22,791 bases of DNA from CAZBZG01 sp964496245 (GTDB taxonomy: Bacteria > Planctomycetota > SZUA-567): positions 1 through 22,791 of the forward strand of contig CAZBZG010000041.1 of the NCBI GenBank assembly GCA_964496245.1, read 5' to 3'. Below are positions 7,199 through 14,893 of this stretch, piece by piece. The notes beneath the pieces were generated by a model. The model saw only the letters and a list, made by a program, of their open reading frames with translations. It was not told where the DNA came from and made no database searches. Numbering within the stretch: the first letter of the stretch is position 1; every line of letters begins with the position of its first letter. A program made the translations under genes and the position numbers.

Positions 7199-9595
7199 GT
7201 GAGCCGTGTGTGCGGTATGCTGGTGGGGCTGTGCCTATGCGTGCCGCTCGGGCAGGTCCGTGCGGGAGACGCGTCCGCCCGGCCTGCCGGGAAGACGGCC
7301 AGGCCGACTGTGGTGCTGATGCCGCGCTACGGCTTCGGCCGGGGCCTGCTCGGGTTCGGCAAGGCCGGATTCTGGACGCCGCTACGCGTACGGGTGACGC
7401 ACGACCCGCGCACTCCTTCGGCGCGCATTCGCGGGGAGCTCGTGCTCCAGCCCGGTCCCTTTCCCCCGGCCGTGGCGTACGTGTCTCCGATCCAATTGGC
7501 CGGGCGGGGCAGCAAGGAGCTCGAGCTCTACCTGCTGCCGAGCGACCTGCACCTGGGCCAGGAGGGGTACGAGTTCACCGTGGCCGTGCGCGATCGTGCG
7601 GGCCGCCTGCGCGGCGGGCAGCGGTTCTTCCTCTCCCCGAAGACGGCGCTCCTGCCCGAAGACGTGGAACTCGTGCTCACCGTGAGCGAACGCCTGCGCC
7701 TGCCGCTCCCGGCCGGCGTTCTGCGCAAGCCGGCGAACCCCAAAGCACGTCTGAGGGTGCGCACGCTCTGCGTGCCCGTGCGGGCGAGCGATCTCCCGCG
7801 CGCGGCCGAAGGGTATGCAGCGGTCACTGCGGTGCTGTGGTACGATCCCAGCCTGGACAGGCTCTCCGCGCTGCAGCGGGAGGCGCTCGAAGGATTCCTC
7901 CTGCGCGGAGGCCACCTCGTCCTTGCGGCAGCGCCCGGCACCGTGCTCGACAGGAGCGCGTGGCCGGAGCTGCCTGGTTTCTTTCACGGTCCTACGCGTA
8001 TCCGCCCGAGGGCGGGCGGGCAGGGAGTGCCTGGCGGGTGGGAGGGGCTGACCCACGCGCGTGTCGAGGCAGGTGCACCGCCGGATCCCGACTTCTCCGC
8101 GCTTGAGGGACCGTTGGACGCGTGCCGCCTCGCGTCCGCGGGCGGCCGGAGCCTGGCGCAGCATCGGGACGTCCCTCTGCTCGTGCGGGGCGCGTACGGT
8201 CGCGGCCGCGTGACCCTGCTCGCATTGGATCTCGCGCACCGGGTCTGGTCGCAGCCCCTCTGCGCCCACATGGCCGCCCGCGCCCTGGATCTGCCGCTGC
8301 TCCCGGTGCATACCGCGCGGCTCGGATTGCGTCGGTCGCAGACGGATGAGGATGTGCAGCCGCAATACACCTACTACAGCCATAGCGCCCCGTCGCCCGG
8401 CCAAGTGGTGGGCGCCTATCTCGGCGGCGCCAATGAACTCCAGCCGCTCGCCTTCGGGTGGGTGCTGCTGTTTCTGCTCGCCTTTGTCGCGCTCGCCGGC
8501 CCGGTCAACTCGCTCGTCCTGTGGCGCAAGGGACGGCTCACGTGGACGTGGGCGCTCTTCGGGCTGACCTCGCTCGCCTTCACCATCGTGGCCTGCGGCG
8601 GAGCCTATGCGATCAAGGGAAGCCGGAGCTTCATCCGCGACGTGGCCGTGCTCGACCTGGGGCCGGGCCAGCGCGCGGCGCGCACGCATTACGTAGGGCT
8701 CTACTCGGTGCGGCCGCGGGCCGTGTCCCTGCCGGCGCCGCCCGGTGGCTTCGTGTGCGGGTTGGGCACCCTGAACCTGGGCGGGCGTTACTTCGGTCCC
8801 GGCGGCTTGGCAGGGCAGAGCGTGGTCCCCGAGCCCGTGGGCAGCCGCATGGTCGAAGCCGGCGACACGGTCTATCCCGAACAGGTCGACCTGCGCCAGT
8901 GGAAGATGGAGCGACTGCTCGTGACCGACCGGCGGACCGTGCCGTGGGATCTCACTGCGGACTTGACGCGCGCTGACGACGGCCGGCTGACCGGTGTGGT
9001 GCGCAACACGGGCCAGGAAGACCTCCGGGAGGTGCTGGTGATGTCCGGCCATGGCGTGGTGCGGATCGGAACCCTGGCCGCTGGCGCGGTCCGGGAGCTC
9101 CAGGCGCCCGCGCAGGACTGGGAGCAGCGGTTGAATGCATCCAGACCCAGGTTCGGCGCCACGCAGACCGCGCTCGAGGCCGACGACGTGTTGAAGATCT
9201 CCTTCCCACGGCTCTACCAGGCCTGGTCCGACTTGCGCGGCAGGCATACCGGCTCAGGGAACGTCGTCAGTCTGCCGCCCTCGACCGACGACTTCGTGGA
9301 TCGTCTGCTCCGTGCGCTTCTGTCCAAGCGCGGAGTCGACGAGATGCCGGCGCGGCTCTCGCGCTGGCAGACCCTGGCGCACCTGGTCGAGAGCCGGGAT
9401 CCGCAGCAGCTCGACCTCACGCGCGTTCTGTGCGAGCGCGGAGTCGTGGTCCTCGGATGGGGCCGCCAGGGGGTGGGACTGGAACGGCTGGCCCGCACGG
9501 CCGCCAAGCGCACGCCCTGCACGATCGTGCGCCGGGTCGTGCCGCCGGAAGCGATCCGCGGGGCGGAATCCGTTTTGCAGGAACAGACGCCGTGA
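7199..9595 (+). CDS. Large secreted/membrane-anchored protein with amidotransferase-like segment, ABC-exporter partner
   Basis: I recognise the general architecture but no named family. From GTG 7199 (AGAGGG at 7187-7192, 6-nt spacing) the product is 798 aa. Residues 1-25 look like a signal peptide with a possible VRA cleavage site. Residues about 206-245 (VLWYDPSLDRLSALQREALE, then LLRGGHLVLAAAPG) and about 330 (GAYGRGRVTLLALDL) fit the class I glutamine amidotransferase-like fold found in periplasmic domains of putative exporter partners; no catalytic Cys is evident. Two transmembrane helices follow (about 418-442 and 449-472), then a 325-residue soluble domain predicted to be outside the cytoplasm. 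The frame is open to a TTG at 7163, but that start leaves basic residues before the signal. Its stop is 48 nt before the ATPase gene, so it probably belongs to the same operon. A role with the transporter is inferred from order alone. Confidence 0.75.
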   Translation: MSRVCGMLVGLCLCVPLGQVRAGDASARPAGKTARPTVVLMPRYGFGRGLLGFGKAGFWTPLRVRVTHDPRTPSARIRGELVLQPGPFPPAVAYVSPIQLAGRGSKELELYLLPSDLHLGQEGYEFTVAVRDRAGRLRGGQRFFLSPKTALLPEDVELVLTVSERLRLPLPAGVLRKPANPKARLRVRTLCVPVRASDLPRAAEGYAAVTAVLWYDPSLDRLSALQREALEGFLLRGGHLVLAAAPGTVLDRSAWPELPGFFHGPTRIRPRAGGQGVPGGWEGLTHARVEAGAPPDPDFSALEGPLDACRLASAGGRSLAQHRDVPLLVRGAYGRGRVTLLALDLAHRVWSQPLCAHMAARALDLPLLPVHTARLGLRRSQTDEDVQPQYTYYSHSAPSPGQVVGAYLGGANELQPLAFGWVLLFLLAFVALAGPVNSLVLWRKGRLTWTWALFGLTSLAFTIVACGGAYAIKGSRSFIRDVAVLDLGPGQRAARTHYVGLYSVRPRAVSLPAPPGGFVCGLGTLNLGGRYFGPGGLAGQSVVPEPVGSRMVEAGDTVYPEQVDLRQWKMERLLVTDRRTVPWDLTADLTRADDGRLTGVVRNTGQEDLREVLVMSGHGVVRIGTLAAGAVRELQAPAQDWEQRLNASRPRFGATQTALEADDVLKISFPRLYQAWSDLRGRHTGSGNVVSLPPSTDDFVDRLLRALLSKRGVDEMPARLSRWQTLAHLVESRDPQQLDLTRVLCERGVVVLGWGRQGVGLERLARTAAKRTPCTIVRRVVPPEAIRGAESVLQEQTP

Positions 9596-9606
9596 CGTGA
9601 CGGACC

Positions 9607-9630
9607 GCGGAGGCCGTTGGCGGCCTCCGC
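9607..9630. repeat. Perfect 9-bp stem-loop between the accessory gene and ABC ATPase gene
   Basis: GCGGAGGCC (9607-9615) pairs with GGCCTCCGC (9622-9630) around GTTGGC. It sits just upstream of the GAGGGG Shine-Dalgarno at 9632-9637, with no T-tract. It could tune expression of the ATPase relative to the upstream gene or protect processed mRNA. Confidence 0.55.
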
Positions 9631-9643
9631 AGAGGGGACACGC

Positions 9644-10573
9644 ATGATCTGCATCGACCGTCTGACCAAGCGCTACGGCGCGCTCCTGGCCGTGGACAAC
9701 CTGACCATGGAGGTGGCCGAGGGCGAGACCCTGGGCTTCATCGGCCCCAACGGAGCGGGCAAGACCACCACGCTCAAGATCCTGGCCACGCTCCTGCGGC
9801 CCTCGGCGGGCTCGGCCGAGATCGCGGGGTACAACATCCACCGCCAGCCCGCCAAGGTGCGCCAGGTGCTGGGGTACATGCCGGACTTTTGCGGCGTGTA
9901 CGAGGACATGCGCGTGCGCGAGTACCTGCACTTTTTCGGCGCGGCCTACGGCCTGACCGGGTCCAAGGTGGACGGCATGGTCGACGACGTGCTCGCGCTC
10001 ACCGATCTCAGCGAAAAGGCCGACGCGCTGGCCGACAGTCTCTCGCGGGGCATGCAGCAGCGCCTCCAGCTGGCGCGGGTGCTGCTCCACGACCCCAAGG
10101 TCCTGCTCCTGGACGAGCCGGCCTCGGGGCTCGATCCGCGGGCGCGCATCGAGATGCGCATGCTGCTCAAGGAGCTCCGGGACATGGGCAAGACCATCAT
10201 CGTGTCGAGCCACATCCTGGCCGAGCTCGGCGAGCTCTGCACCTCGATCGCCATCATCGAGCAGGGACGGCTCCTCTACCAGGGCAATGTGCAGGAAGCC
10301 CTGCGCCAGACCGACGGGCTGGGTGCGCGCCGCCTGCGCGTGGGCGTGACCGACCGCGTCGAAGAGGCCCGGGCCCTGCTGCGTGCCCAGGATGGCGTCA
10401 CGGACGTGGTCCTGCACGACGATCTGCTGGAGGTCGAGGCGGAAGCCGGATGGGATACGGCCCGGCTCTACGATCTCATGCGAGAGAACGACTTCCGGCT
10501 CCACCGGCTCGCGGACGAACGCGCGAGCCTGGAGGATGCGTTCATGCACCTGACCAAGGGGAAGGTCCAGTGA
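9644..10573 (+). CDS. ABC transporter ATP-binding protein (ABC-2 exporter type)
   Basis: From ATG 9644, with GAGGGG 6 nt upstream, the product is 309 aa, a normal size for CcmA/NatA-like ATPases. It hydrolyses ATP at the cytoplasmic face to drive the permease encoded next. Motifs in order: Walker A GPNGAGKTTT (residues 34-43), Q-loop region around YMPDFCGVYEDM, signature LSRGMQQRLQLAR (from 133), Walker B VLLLDEP (Asp157, Glu158), D-loop SGLDP and H-loop His190 (SSHILAEL). The signature reads LSRGM rather than LSGGQ, a variant seen in this exporter family. The last 80 residues are a C-terminal extension typical of ABC-2 ATPases. The stop overlaps the permease start (GTGA), implying translational coupling. 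The substrate is unknown. Confidence 0.93.
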   Translation: MICIDRLTKRYGALLAVDNLTMEVAEGETLGFIGPNGAGKTTTLKILATLLRPSAGSAEIAGYNIHRQPAKVRQVLGYMPDFCGVYEDMRVREYLHFFGAAYGLTGSKVDGMVDDVLALTDLSEKADALADSLSRGMQQRLQLARVLLHDPKVLLLDEPASGLDPRARIEMRMLLKELRDMGKTIIVSSHILAELGELCTSIAIIEQGRLLYQGNVQEALRQTDGLGARRLRVGVTDRVEEARALLRAQDGVTDVVLHDDLLEVEAEAGWDTARLYDLMRENDFRLHRLADERASLEDAFMHLTKGKVQ

Positions 10574-12543
10574 GAGAGCGCCTGACGCGCTTGTTCGGAC
10601 TGCCGCTGATTCAGGCTGAACTCGCCCGGCAGAGCCGGCGCTGGCGGACCCACGTCTCCCGCTGGGCTTATCTGCTGGTGCTGGCCATCGGGTTCGGCTT
10701 CCTGTGGTACATCCTCGATGTGGAACGTGGGGGCCCGCCCGGCGGCGTGGCCGACATGGTGGTCGTCATCTTTGCCGTGGTCTCCTGGATCCAGCTGATC
10801 CTTCTGGGCGTGGGCGCGGCTCATACGAGCGGGAGCATGATCGCGGAGGAGCGCAACCGGGACACGCTCGAGGTGTTGCTCAGCACGCCCTTCTCGTCGT
10901 TCGGCATCCTCTTCGGCAAGTACCTGAGCACGCTCCTGCGGACCGCGCTCTACGTGCTGGCCGTGCTGCCCCTCTTCGGTCTGCTCATGCTCGAGGGCGG
11001 GATCGCCCCGCTCCAGATCGCGGGCGTGGCCGTGCTCACGCTCTGCTTCGTCACCTGGTGCGCCACCATCAGCACCCTGGGGTCGACCTTCAACCACCGG
11101 GAGAACGCGGGCGCGGGCGCCGTGCTGGGGCTCATGATCCTCTACGTGATCGGGGTGAGTCTGGCCGAGCAGCTCCCCGGCATCCTCCAACGCGCCCAGG
11201 TCTCCTGGGCCGGATCGGTGCCCACGCTGTCGGAAGACGTCTGGCTGATGCTCAACATCTTCAAACTGTTCGCCCAGGTCAGCACCGGACAGGGATCGGT
11301 CTTTGGGGGGACCGACTGGCAGATGCACCTGCTCTGGTTGCTCGGCTGGCATGTGCTGCTCGCGGCCGGCATCTGCGTCGCAGGGCTGGGGCTGACCGCC
11401 TGGGCGCTGCGCCCCATCGCCCAGCTGGGCAAGGTGACCCTGTGGCGCGCGCTCTGGCTGTTCGTCTTCGGGCCGCGGCGCAGGAAGGATCCGCCCCGCC
11501 GGCGGTGGGAGCAAGGCCGGCCGCGTCCCTGGTTCGGCGCGGTCTACGTCTGGCGGAACCTGGCGCCCGCGGCCAGCCCCCAGGCGCGGCGCCTGCGCTA
11601 CGTGGTGGTGTGCGTGCTGACGCTCGCGGTGATCTTCGCGCCGTTCGTCTTCTACGCAGCGGAGTTTGCGATCCGGTACCCGGTCTTCGCGGTGCGGGAG
11701 ATCGCAGCCGACCGCGGCTTCCCGCCGCTTCCCGACCACCCCCTCATGGAAGGCGGACGGCTCTACCGAGAACGCGCTTCCGGCCGCACCCTCCGCTTCC
11801 GTCACAGCAGAGCCTACCACGATGCGCAGGACGAGGACCATCTCTACCGCAACCCCCGGGATAGCTTGCGGGCGTTCCATGGCTGGTCCCGCTTCTTCGG
11901 CAGCATCCTGGCGCCGATCGTGGTGGTCTTGGTGGCTTTTGGCACGACGGCGGCCGCAGCCCGGGAACGGGAGAAGAGGCGGTTTCCCGTGCTGCTCAGT
12001 ACGCCCCTGTCCAACGCGCAGCTTGCGAGCGGCCTGATCGCCCAGGGCGTGTCCGGCTACGGTTTCGGGTTGCTTCTGGCCGTGCCCCTGGTGCTCGTGG
12101 CCGGCGTGGCCGGCGGAAGCTTTCCCCTGGCGCCGACCGCCGGTCTGGTCGTGTACATGGTCACCTGCGGGCTCTTCTTTACTGCCCTGGGCCTCCGTTT
12201 CGGCCTGCTCTCCAAGACCGTGCGCATCGCCCAGGCCAAGCTGGGGGCCGCGTACATAGGAGTGGCCGTGTTCTGGCCCATGGCCGTCTGGATGGTGGCC
12301 GCCATCTCGAGCATCTTCAGCCGCGGGCCGGGACCTCCTGTCTTTGCCTTCTGGCTGAGTGCACTGTCGCCGTTCTTCCTCCCGGGATACATCGTAAGCG
12401 GGTTCTCGGAAGGCACGGGCCGTGAGCACACGGCCATGGCCCTGGGGGCGCTCATGAGCCTGATCCTCTACGGCATCCTGGGGCTGTCCACCTTCCTCAG
12501 CGTGGCGGGGCTCCTGCGCCGGCACGCGCAGCGCAAGGGCTGA
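10570..12543 (+). CDS. ABC-2 type permease, two tandem permease halves in one chain
   Basis: The start is GTG 10570, overlapping the ATPase stop by GTGA, with a purine-rich GGGGAAGG before it. A longer open frame upstream is the shadow of the ATPase gene. The product is 657 aa, about twice a usual ABC-2 permease, and looks duplicated. Half one begins with a basic amphipathic stretch and a helix at about 32-49, then EERNRDTLEVLLSTPFSS (LSTP at 104-107). Half two begins at AVYVWRNLAP, again followed by a helix, then REREKRRFPVLLSTPLSN (LSTP at 476-479). Each half has about six hydrophobic segments. Between the first helix of half two and its LSTP loop is a polar insert of about 60 residues (roughly YPVFAVREIAADRG to SLRAFHGWSRFF), probably extracytoplasmic. 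With two permease halves, a single chain could serve both membrane positions over an ATPase dimer. The substrate is unknown. Confidence 0.85.
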   Translation: MRERLTRLFGLPLIQAELARQSRRWRTHVSRWAYLLVLAIGFGFLWYILDVERGGPPGGVADMVVVIFAVVSWIQLILLGVGAAHTSGSMIAEERNRDTLEVLLSTPFSSFGILFGKYLSTLLRTALYVLAVLPLFGLLMLEGGIAPLQIAGVAVLTLCFVTWCATISTLGSTFNHRENAGAGAVLGLMILYVIGVSLAEQLPGILQRAQVSWAGSVPTLSEDVWLMLNIFKLFAQVSTGQGSVFGGTDWQMHLLWLLGWHVLLAAGICVAGLGLTAWALRPIAQLGKVTLWRALWLFVFGPRRRKDPPRRRWEQGRPRPWFGAVYVWRNLAPAASPQARRLRYVVVCVLTLAVIFAPFVFYAAEFAIRYPVFAVREIAADRGFPPLPDHPLMEGGRLYRERASGRTLRFRHSRAYHDAQDEDHLYRNPRDSLRAFHGWSRFFGSILAPIVVVLVAFGTTAAAAREREKRRFPVLLSTPLSNAQLASGLIAQGVSGYGFGLLLAVPLVLVAGVAGGSFPLAPTAGLVVYMVTCGLFFTALGLRFGLLSKTVRIAQAKLGAAYIGVAVFWPMAVWMVAAISSIFSRGPGPPVFAFWLSALSPFFLPGYIVSGFSEGTGREHTAMALGALMSLILYGILGLSTFLSVAGLLRRHAQRKG

Positions 12544-12569
12544 AGCTCCGGGCGCTTGGCAGCCCGCTT

Positions 12570-12605
12570 GCGCCTCTCGGTCCGGCGCTTTTGCGCAGAG
12601 GGCGC
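12570..12605. repeat. Imperfect stem-loop after the export operon
   Basis: GCGCCTCT (12570-12577) pairs with AGAGG-G-CGC (12597-12605) with one bulged G, enclosing GCGC-TTTT-GCGC (12585-12596). It follows the permease stop by about 27 nt. There is no T-tract, so a termination role is only possible. Confidence 0.35.
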
Positions 12606-12637
12606 GCCCGGTTCCTCGACCGTTTTGGGGCACGGGC

Positions 12638-12665
12638 TTGCATTGCCCTGTGCGGATGGCATAAT
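12638..12665 (+). promoter_or_regulatory. Candidate promoter for the helicase gene
   Basis: TTGCAT (12638-12643) and CATAAT (12660-12665) are 16 bp apart, predicting a start near 12671. The -10 covers an in-frame ATG at 12664, which argues for translation starting at GTG 12700. The -35 is weak. Confidence 0.4.
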
Positions 12666-12699
12666 GCACCAACTTTCGCCGTACGTACGAGGAGCTGCT

Positions 12700-14715
12700 G
12701 TGGCCCGCCGGTCCGGTCCCGCCCTCAACCGCGAGCAGGCGCGCGTGGTCCGCATGACGCAGGGGCCCATCCTGGTGCTGGCGGGCGCGGGCACGGGCAA
12801 GACCCATACGATCACGGCACGCATCGCCCGTCTGGTCGGCCAGGGGGCGGCGCCCGCAGGCCTCCTGGCCGTCACCTTCACGAACAAGGCGGCCCGGGAG
12901 ATGAAGGAACGCGTGCGGGCCCTGGTGCCGCGCTCGGTCTCTCTGGACGAGATGTTCGTAGGAACGTTCCACGCCTTTTGCGCGCGGTTGCTCCGGCGGC
13001 ACGCCAAGACCCTGGGGTACGGCACGTCCTTCAGCATCGCCGATGCGGCCGAGCAGGTGAGCCTCGTGCGTCAGGCCCTGCGGCACATCCGTGGCGCGCC
13101 CAAGGCGCGGCCAAACGCGCTCCTCCAGTCGATCAGCCGCCTCAAGATCCGGGGCGTCAGCCCGCGAACCTTTGCCCGCCAGGCCGTGGAGCCGTGGGAG
13201 CAGACGCTGGCCTCCGTCTACACCCGGTACGAAGAGGCGTTGCTTCGCACCCATGCCATGGATTTCGACGACCTGCTCCTCAAGGCGGTGGAGCTTCTCG
13301 AAGGGCACAAGCGCATCCGGTGGCAGTGGCAGAAGCGATTGCGCCACATCCTCGTGGACGAGTTCCAGGACACGAGCGAGATCCAGTGCCGCCTGGTGGA
13401 GCTCCTTGCCGAAGACGCTGAAAGCCTGTGCGCCGTGGGCGACGACGACCAGTCGATCTATGCGTGGCGCGGAGCCGTGCCCGGCAACCTCCTCGCGTTC
13501 GACAAGCGCTTCCCCGGCGCATCCGTGGTCCGGCTCGAAGAGAACTACCGGTCGGTCGAGACCATCCTCAAGGCGGCGAATGCGCTGATCGAACGGAACG
13601 AACAGCGGCACGCCAAGGCGCTCTGGTCGCGCCTGGGGGAGGGGCGGCGGATCCGTGTCCATATGGCCCAGGACCAGGATGAGGAGGCCGAGCGCATCGT
13701 GGCCGAGATCCAGGGCCGCCTCAGCCGCAAGGATGGCGCGCCGGCGAGTTACGCCATCATCGTACGCACGAATGCGCAGACGCGTCCGTTCGAGCAGGAG
13801 CTGCGCGCGGCGCGGATTCCCTACGTGGTGATCGGCGGCACGAGCTTCTTCGATCGCAAGGAGACGCGGGACGTGCTCGCCTATCTGACGATCCTCGCCA
13901 ACCCCCGGGCGGACAGCGCGCTGCTGCGCATCGTGAACACGCCAGCGCGCGGCATCGGAGACCGGACGCTGGAGGCGCTACGTGCCCACGCCGCGCAGGG
14001 GGCCATCCCGCTCCTGACCGCCTTTGGCCGGGCCGGCGATGTCGAAGGGCTCTCGGGGCAGGCGCGCGAGGCGTGCCAGGCTTTTGCCGCGCAGATCGCC
14101 GCGTGGCAGCGGAAGGCGCGGGGGCGGGGTCTGTGCCGCCTCGTGGAGACGATTCTCACGGATACGGAATACGCGCAGGAGGTGCAGCGTCTCTACGACG
14201 ATCCCCTGGAACAGGCCGCGCGCCTCAACATGGCCGAAGAGGTGGGGGAGGCCCTGCAGAGCTTCCTCGAGAAGAACAAGGGCGCTGGTCTTGCCGGCTT
14301 CCTGCAGGAGGCCACGCTGTGGGGCAAGGAGTCGCAGAGCGAGAAGGAGCGCAACACCGCCGGCCGGTCGCTCAAGCTGATCACCGTGCACTCGGCCAAG
14401 GGGCTCGAGTTCGACCGTGTGGTGGTGGCTGGCCTCGAGGAGGAACTCCTGCCGCACAAGAACGCGGTGGAGGCTGACGACGTGGAGGAGGAGCGCCGGC
14501 TCTGCTACGTGGCTGTCACCCGCGCCCGCCGCGAGCTCGTGCTGAGCCACTGCCGCACGCGCACGCACCGCGGCAAGCGTATCCCCCGGCAGCCGAGCCG
14601 GTTCCTCGGGGAGATCCCTGACGAACTCCTCGACCGCCAGGACCGCGAGCTCTCGAACGAGGACCTCAAGTCCTTCGCCAGTTCCATGGTTGAGCGGCTT
14701 TCGGGCGGGGCATGA
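12700..14715 (+). CDS. UvrD/Rep/PcrA-family superfamily 1 DNA helicase
   Basis: From GTG 12700 (AGGAG 12690-12694, 5-nt spacing) the product is 671 aa, close to Rep and slightly shorter than UvrD or PcrA. It is a 3'-5' ATP-dependent helicase acting in repair or at stalled forks. All SF1A motifs are present: Q-motif LNREQ, motif I AGAGTGKT (28-35), Ia TFTNKAAREM, II VDEFQDTSE (Asp220, Glu221), III VGDDDQSIYAWRGA (246-259), IV LEENYRS, V VHSAKGLEFDRVVVAGLEEE and VI YVAVTRARREL (from 603). The C-terminus stops soon after motif VI and lacks an obvious RNA polymerase-binding Tudor tail of PcrA/UvrD, so a Rep-like role is possible. Open frame extends to a TTG at 12556, but that region lacks family similarity. 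I cannot separate Rep, UvrD and PcrA by eye. Confidence 0.92.
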   Translation: MARRSGPALNREQARVVRMTQGPILVLAGAGTGKTHTITARIARLVGQGAAPAGLLAVTFTNKAAREMKERVRALVPRSVSLDEMFVGTFHAFCARLLRRHAKTLGYGTSFSIADAAEQVSLVRQALRHIRGAPKARPNALLQSISRLKIRGVSPRTFARQAVEPWEQTLASVYTRYEEALLRTHAMDFDDLLLKAVELLEGHKRIRWQWQKRLRHILVDEFQDTSEIQCRLVELLAEDAESLCAVGDDDQSIYAWRGAVPGNLLAFDKRFPGASVVRLEENYRSVETILKAANALIERNEQRHAKALWSRLGEGRRIRVHMAQDQDEEAERIVAEIQGRLSRKDGAPASYAIIVRTNAQTRPFEQELRAARIPYVVIGGTSFFDRKETRDVLAYLTILANPRADSALLRIVNTPARGIGDRTLEALRAHAAQGAIPLLTAFGRAGDVEGLSGQAREACQAFAAQIAAWQRKARGRGLCRLVETILTDTEYAQEVQRLYDDPLEQAARLNMAEEVGEALQSFLEKNKGAGLAGFLQEATLWGKESQSEKERNTAGRSLKLITVHSAKGLEFDRVVVAGLEEELLPHKNAVEADDVEEERRLCYVAVTRARRELVLSHCRTRTHRGKRIPRQPSRFLGEIPDELLDRQDRELSNEDLKSFASSMVERLSGGA

Positions 14716-14786
14716 GACGAGCGGACGACCGCCGCCGCCGGCTGGTCCGCAGCGCGCCGGTTCCGTGCGGCGGCCCCGTTTTCCCC

Positions 14787-14815
14787 TTTCGCTGCTCGCC
14801 CTTTTCCCGTATCCT
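14787..14815 (+). promoter_or_regulatory. Weak candidate promoter for araBD
   Basis: TTTCGC (14787-14792) and TATCCT (14810-14815) are 17 bp apart, predicting a start near 14822, just before the tandem repeat at 14835. The -35 match is poor. Confidence 0.25.
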
Positions 14816-14834
14816 GACATGCCCGCATTAGCTT

Positions 14835-14877
14835 GAACGGATGAGCGCGCCAGCTGGAACGGACGAGCGCGCGCCAG
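14835..14877. repeat. Tandem direct repeat in the araB leader, possible operator
   Basis: GAACGGATGAGCGCGCCAG (14835-14853) recurs as GAACGGACGAGCGCG-CG-CCAG (14857-14877), with one substitution and one 2-nt insertion. The period is 22 bp, two helical turns. The copies lie immediately before the araB Shine-Dalgarno (AAGGAGG 14878-14884). The geometry suits a dimeric regulator binding direct half-sites, but a chance local duplication is equally possible. Confidence 0.5.
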
Positions 14878-14893
14878 AAGGAGGACAGGTCAA

